NCBI GenBank assembly: GCA_003249625.1
Contig: QKII01000226.1
Span: forward strand, 1-18,303
Direction of reading: 5' to 3'
DNA: 18,303 bases
From: Propionivibrio sp.
GTDB taxonomy: Bacteria; Pseudomonadota; Gammaproteobacteria; Burkholderiales; Rhodocyclaceae
Part shown: piece after piece, positions 15,486 to 18,303 of the stretch
Layout of the letters: every line of letters begins with the position of its first letter
Numbering within the stretch: position 1 is the stretch's first letter
Made by a program: the position numbers and the translations under genes
The notes under the pieces: model-generated
What the model was told of the DNA's origin: nothing
The model's database searches: none
Seen by the model: the letters and a program-made list of their open reading frames with translations, nothing else

Positions 15486-16651
15486 CCTCCCTCCCCACAA
15501 TTGACTACGCCCTCGTCCACAAAGAAGCACAGTCGCTGCTTGACGCCAGGCGTTGGCCCGAAGCCGAAAACTTGCTATGCCTTGCTCTGAAAGGAGGCAC
15601 CGGGCCGATAGAACTATGGCGGCAATTGTTCTATGCGTTACGGCCGCAAGGGAAGATATCCGATGCACGTCAGATCATCGAAATGCTTGTGCGAGCGACA
15701 CCAGGAGACATGAGTGCCCGCTTCGACCTTGCTGAAATTTTGCTTATGCAGGGAGAATTCACGCGCGGCTGGCGAGAGTATCGTTTCCGCTATAAGCTTA
15801 ATCAAACCATCATGCTTGGCCGCCATGTGCAAAAGCCTCGCTGGGAGGGACAGCCGATCGCCGGCAAGACCCTATTGATCCATGACGAACAAGGTTACGG
15901 CGATACCTTTCAGTTCTTACGTATGGTGGCCTGGGTGCGCGAGTCAAGTGGCGCGCGCATCATCCTTGAGGTCAATCAGGAGAGTTTGTCTCTAGCAAAG
16001 CGCAGCGGTGTTTGCGAAGAGGTCATCGCGCTCGGCACGCTCCCACCCCACTTCGATCTGCATTGCGAACTGATGAGCTTGCCGATGGCAATGGAACTAC
16101 AACTGGAGCAGTTGCCGGGTCCGATGCCTTATCTTTACGCTGATCCTCAGCGTATTGAAAAATGGCGTAAGCGGCTGGTTGGACTTCCTCGCCCCCTCGT
16201 CGGACTGGTATGGGCGGGCAGCCCGACGCATGGCAACGATGCCCGGCGCTCCATGGCGTTGGCCGATCTGGCGCCGTTGGCGCACGAGGGCATTACCTTT
16301 CTGGCACTGCAAAAAGGTTCGGCCGCGTCGCAGGCGATGACACCACCGGTCGGCATGTCCATCGTTTCGCTAAGCGAAGAAATCACGGACTTTGACGACA
16401 CAGCCGCCATTCTGACTCTGGCTGATACGTTGGTCTCGGTTGACTCGTCACCGGTGCATTTGGCCGGCGCGCTTGGCCGACCCGCGTTGGTGATGTTGCC
16501 TTTCCTGCCGGACTGGCGATGGCTGCTGGATCGTCATGACTCTCCCTGGTATCCCGGCGTGAGGTTATTTCGCCAACCCGCTGAAGGGCAGTGGCGGGAG
16601 GTCGTGCAAAACGTCGCCATCGTTTTGAAAGAGTTGAAGGACACGGTCTGA
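15482..16651 (+). CDS. TPR protein with GT9-like glycosyltransferase domain
   Basis: The 389-residue product has short TPR-like helices (1-115) and a C-terminal domain of the GT-B fold resembling ADP-heptose:LPS heptosyltransferases (GT9). Landmarks: PRWEGQPIAGKTLLIHDEQG (119-138) followed by YGDTFQFLR (139-147), VGLVWAGSPTHGNDARRS (240-257), and near the end DDTAAILTLADTLVSVDSSP (305-324), VHLAGALGRPALV and DWRWLLDRHDSPWYPGVRLF (344-363). This architecture is widespread in betaproteobacteria, often annotated only as TPR protein; sugar and acceptor are not known. The ATG overlaps the stop of the sulfotransferase gene (ATGA), and its own stop overlaps the next start (TGATG), so the three genes are probably translationally coupled. 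Confidence 0.85.
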   Translation: MTSLPTIDYALVHKEAQSLLDARRWPEAENLLCLALKGGTGPIELWRQLFYALRPQGKISDARQIIEMLVRATPGDMSARFDLAEILLMQGEFTRGWREYRFRYKLNQTIMLGRHVQKPRWEGQPIAGKTLLIHDEQGYGDTFQFLRMVAWVRESSGARIILEVNQESLSLAKRSGVCEEVIALGTLPPHFDLHCELMSLPMAMELQLEQLPGPMPYLYADPQRIEKWRKRLVGLPRPLVGLVWAGSPTHGNDARRSMALADLAPLAHEGITFLALQKGSAASQAMTPPVGMSIVSLSEEITDFDDTAAILTLADTLVSVDSSPVHLAGALGRPALVMLPFLPDWRWLLDRHDSPWYPGVRLFRQPAEGQWREVVQNVAIVLKELKDTV

Positions 16652-17559
16652 TGTCGCGCGCTAGTGTCGAGCGGGAAAAACCAAGCGTTCTATTGTCTCT
16701 GGTTCTCGCTATTTTCCTGAGTTGTTTAGGCGGCTGCGTAGGCAACCCACAGCAATATGCCGATGCGCTGGCACAACCGGCCGGCTTGCGGCGCGAGGAG
16801 GTGTCCACAGACCCGTTCCTGCTGACCGCTTATGTACGGATTACGCGAACCGATCAAGCACTCACCATTTATATCGAAGGCGATGGCCGGGCCTGGCGCA
16901 GCCGCTTTGAAGCCTCGGACAATCCGACCCCGCAGCGCGCGCTGGGCCTGAGTCTGGCGGCAGCGGACCGCAGCGCCAACGTAGTGTATCTGGCGCGCCC
17001 CTGTCAGTTCACCGCACCAGCCGACAATCCGCGCTGTGAGCGTGCTTACTGGACTGGCAAGCGTTTTTCCCCGGAAGTCGTTGCCGCCATGGATGCCGCT
17101 GTTACAGCGTACGCAAGCCGTACTCCCGGCCAGCGCATCCATCTGGTCGGCTATTCCGGCGGAGGTGCGATTGCGGCGCTGGTCGCAGCACGACGTCAAG
17201 ATGTCGCCACACTGCGCACAGTTGCCGGAAACCTCGATCACGATGCTGTCAATCGTTGGCATCAGGTCTCGCTGATGCCCGATTCCCTCAATCCGATCGA
17301 TGCGGTCGCAGACGTGGCCAAAATCCCGCAAATTCATTTCAGCGGCAGCGAGGACAGCATCGTTCTCCCTGCCATTGCCAGAAACTTTGCCGCCAAGGTT
17401 GGCGGATGTGCAAGCGCAGTTGTCGTCAACGGGCTTTCTCACGACGGAGATTGGGCGGCAGTATGGCCGCAATTGCTCAAACGTAATCCAACATGTGTAC
17501 GCGAGACCTCCCGGCGGCGAGCCAGATACGTGCGCCCGAAGGCAGGCCGATCATCCTAG
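16651..17559 (+). CDS. Lipoprotein alpha/beta hydrolase
   Basis: This 302-residue protein has a type II signal peptide: basic N-region, hydrophobic stretch VLLSLVLAIFLSC and lipobox LGGC with lipidated C29. The mature part is an alpha/beta hydrolase. IYIEGDGRAW (73-82) gives the strand and oxyanion region, GYSGGG carries nucleophile S169, GSEDSIV suggests D235, and LSHDGDW places H264 as catalytic His. Conserved PCQF and RCERAYW segments precede the nucleophile. It should face the periplasm, anchored in a membrane. Alternative upstream start GTG at 16591 would bury the signal, so 16651 is preferred. It overlaps the glycosyltransferase stop by 1 nt (TGATG). Substrate is unknown; an ester on a surface glycan or lipid is only a guess. 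An IS66 relic on the other strand overlaps its last codons. Confidence 0.85.
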   Translation: MSRASVEREKPSVLLSLVLAIFLSCLGGCVGNPQQYADALAQPAGLRREEVSTDPFLLTAYVRITRTDQALTIYIEGDGRAWRSRFEASDNPTPQRALGLSLAAADRSANVVYLARPCQFTAPADNPRCERAYWTGKRFSPEVVAAMDAAVTAYASRTPGQRIHLVGYSGGGAIAALVAARRQDVATLRTVAGNLDHDAVNRWHQVSLMPDSLNPIDAVADVAKIPQIHFSGSEDSIVLPAIARNFAAKVGGCASAVVVNGLSHDGDWAAVWPQLLKRNPTCVRETSRRRARYVRPKAGRSS

Positions 17560-17896
17560 TCGCAGGGTAGACATGATGGTGTGCAGGACGTTGAGTCCGT
17601 CCCGACCGTTGAGCGATACTCGGGCGCGTCCCAGTTCGATGTCGACGCGACCGGACGTTGAGCCCTCCGTCGCCGACCGTGCCGGTTCATCGGGAACGAT
17701 GGGTGACGGAGAGGCGTGCTGCGGCGCTGACTGCGGCCGTTGGAAGCGCTCGGCCAAATAGACGTGACCATTTGTACCGTTGACTGGTGTTGATGCCATG
17801 CGCCATCGCTACAACTGCAATCGAGGCTCCGGGTGGCCGGCTGGCTTCCACCGCGTTTCACATGAATTCGAGGCCGTGCGTCCTTCGGGTCGCCAT
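17551..17896 (-). pseudogene. IS66-type TnpA remnant
   Basis: Read from 17896, the minus strand gives MATRRTHGLEF, then after a TGA and small deletion NAVEASRPPGASIAVVAMAH, then GINTSQRYKWSRLF, the helix-turn-helix part of an IS66 TnpA. A frameshift follows, and in another frame SGRVDIELGRARVSLNG and LHTIMSTLR give the usual TnpA C-terminus, stopping at 17551-17553 within the hydrolase's last codons on the opposite strand. TnpB and TnpC are absent, so the element is dead. CAAGCGTCCGCTTG at 17929-17942 may be near the old terminal repeat. The family call is from motif memory. Confidence 0.66.
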
Positions 17897-18214
17897 ATCG
17901 TGTCCGCCAAGAATCAGCCGGACACCATCAAGCGTCCGCTTGACCACGTATCGCCAATTCCCAGGCTTGCATCAACACGGCGTTGCCCGGACGATTACAA
18001 GGCAAGCAGCAAATATCGGGAAAATTTTTGTGAGCACCTGCCATCCAGAGACGAATTAGCAGGAGTGGTTGAATTTCCGCACACGGCCGACTCCAGCCGA
18101 ATGCCCGCGCAGAACATCGGGTTAGTCGAGCGCCCGATGTCGTGGGTCAGACACGAAGCAACTACCCGACCAGTCCCCTTCAATTGAGCGGTCAAGCCGG
18201 GAAGCGTTCCGCAA
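17897..18214. other. Stretch without recognised gene between IS66 relic and right-edge gene
   Basis: Open frames here are short and motif-free. A 6-bp inverted repeat CAAGCG-TC-CGCTTG at 17929-17942 is the only structure I notice; it lies 33 bp upstream of the tnpA relic start and could belong to the element's end or its promoter. Confidence 0.35.
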
Positions 18215-18303
18215 TCAGCGCACGCAATCGACGTAGTACGTCGCTTTGCCGTCCACCACTTCCTTGACGAGGCCATGGATGTCGGTCTCGAACCCGGGAA
18301 ACT
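18215..18303 (-). CDS. C-terminal 28 codons of an unidentified gene
   Basis: The minus frame from the right edge reads FPGFETDIHGLVKEVVDG then KATYYVDCVR and stops with TGA at 18215-18217. Third positions are strongly G/C, like the core genes at the left of the window, so it looks like the true end of a gene. I do not recognise the protein. Confidence 0.45.
   Translation of the reverse strand, partial: FPGFETDIHGLVKEVVDGKATYYVDCVR

Noticed and set aside
16726..17472. Minus-strand 248-codon frame opposite the hydrolase
   Set aside because: The plus strand has a lipobox, GxSxG and a coupled start; the antisense frame has no recognisable features.
1..18303. tRNA, rRNA, CRISPR or riboswitch
   Set aside because: I saw no cloverleaf or T-arm GGTTCAAATCC-like sequence in a suitable context, no rRNA-like block, no spaced direct repeats and no known riboswitch core.

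Overview
The window looks like a chromosome segment of a high-GC betaproteobacterium. The Rhodocyclales are my best guess, from the style of the housekeeping proteins (CysK, PmbA/TldE, DarP/YjgA, ThyA, FolA) and the abundance of TPR/PilZ proteins. That placement is inference; there is no rRNA or other taxonomic marker.

Left part (1-5637), conserved core: the 3' end of cysK (+), pmbA (-), divergent darP/yjgA (+), a 507-residue PilZ-type protein (-) convergent with darP, and a tight thyA-folA pair (+). These genes are intact and densely packed.

Middle part (5638 to about 10,600), accessory and decaying: a broken tyrosine recombinase, an intact SDR dehydrogenase, a small secreted protein with a twin CX3C pattern and an overlapping small ORF, a Tat-exported class III extradiol (DODA/YgiD-type) dioxygenase, an IS630-family transposase remnant, and an APS kinase gene (cysC) split by a one-base frameshift. 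Long stretches (7074-7521, 7964-8350, 9553-9938) hold no gene I recognise.

Right part (10,792-17,559), the most interesting: a bidirectional terminator, an intact autotransporter with a Ser/Thr/Asn/Gly-rich beta-helix passenger (-), and, divergent from it, three overlapping genes. These encode a TPR-PAPS sulfotransferase fusion, a TPR-GT9-like glycosyltransferase, and a lipoprotein alpha/beta hydrolase. With cysC (PAPS supply) just beyond the autotransporter, the set reads as a possible surface-modification locus in which the autotransporter passenger or a glycan is glycosylated and sulfated. This grouping is inference from content and position.

Right edge (17,551-18,303): a degenerate IS66-type tnpA on the minus strand abuts the hydrolase, followed by about 320 bp without a gene and the last 28 codons of an unidentified minus-strand gene. 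Recombinase and transposase relics on both sides of the surface locus suggest the segment was acquired or rearranged.
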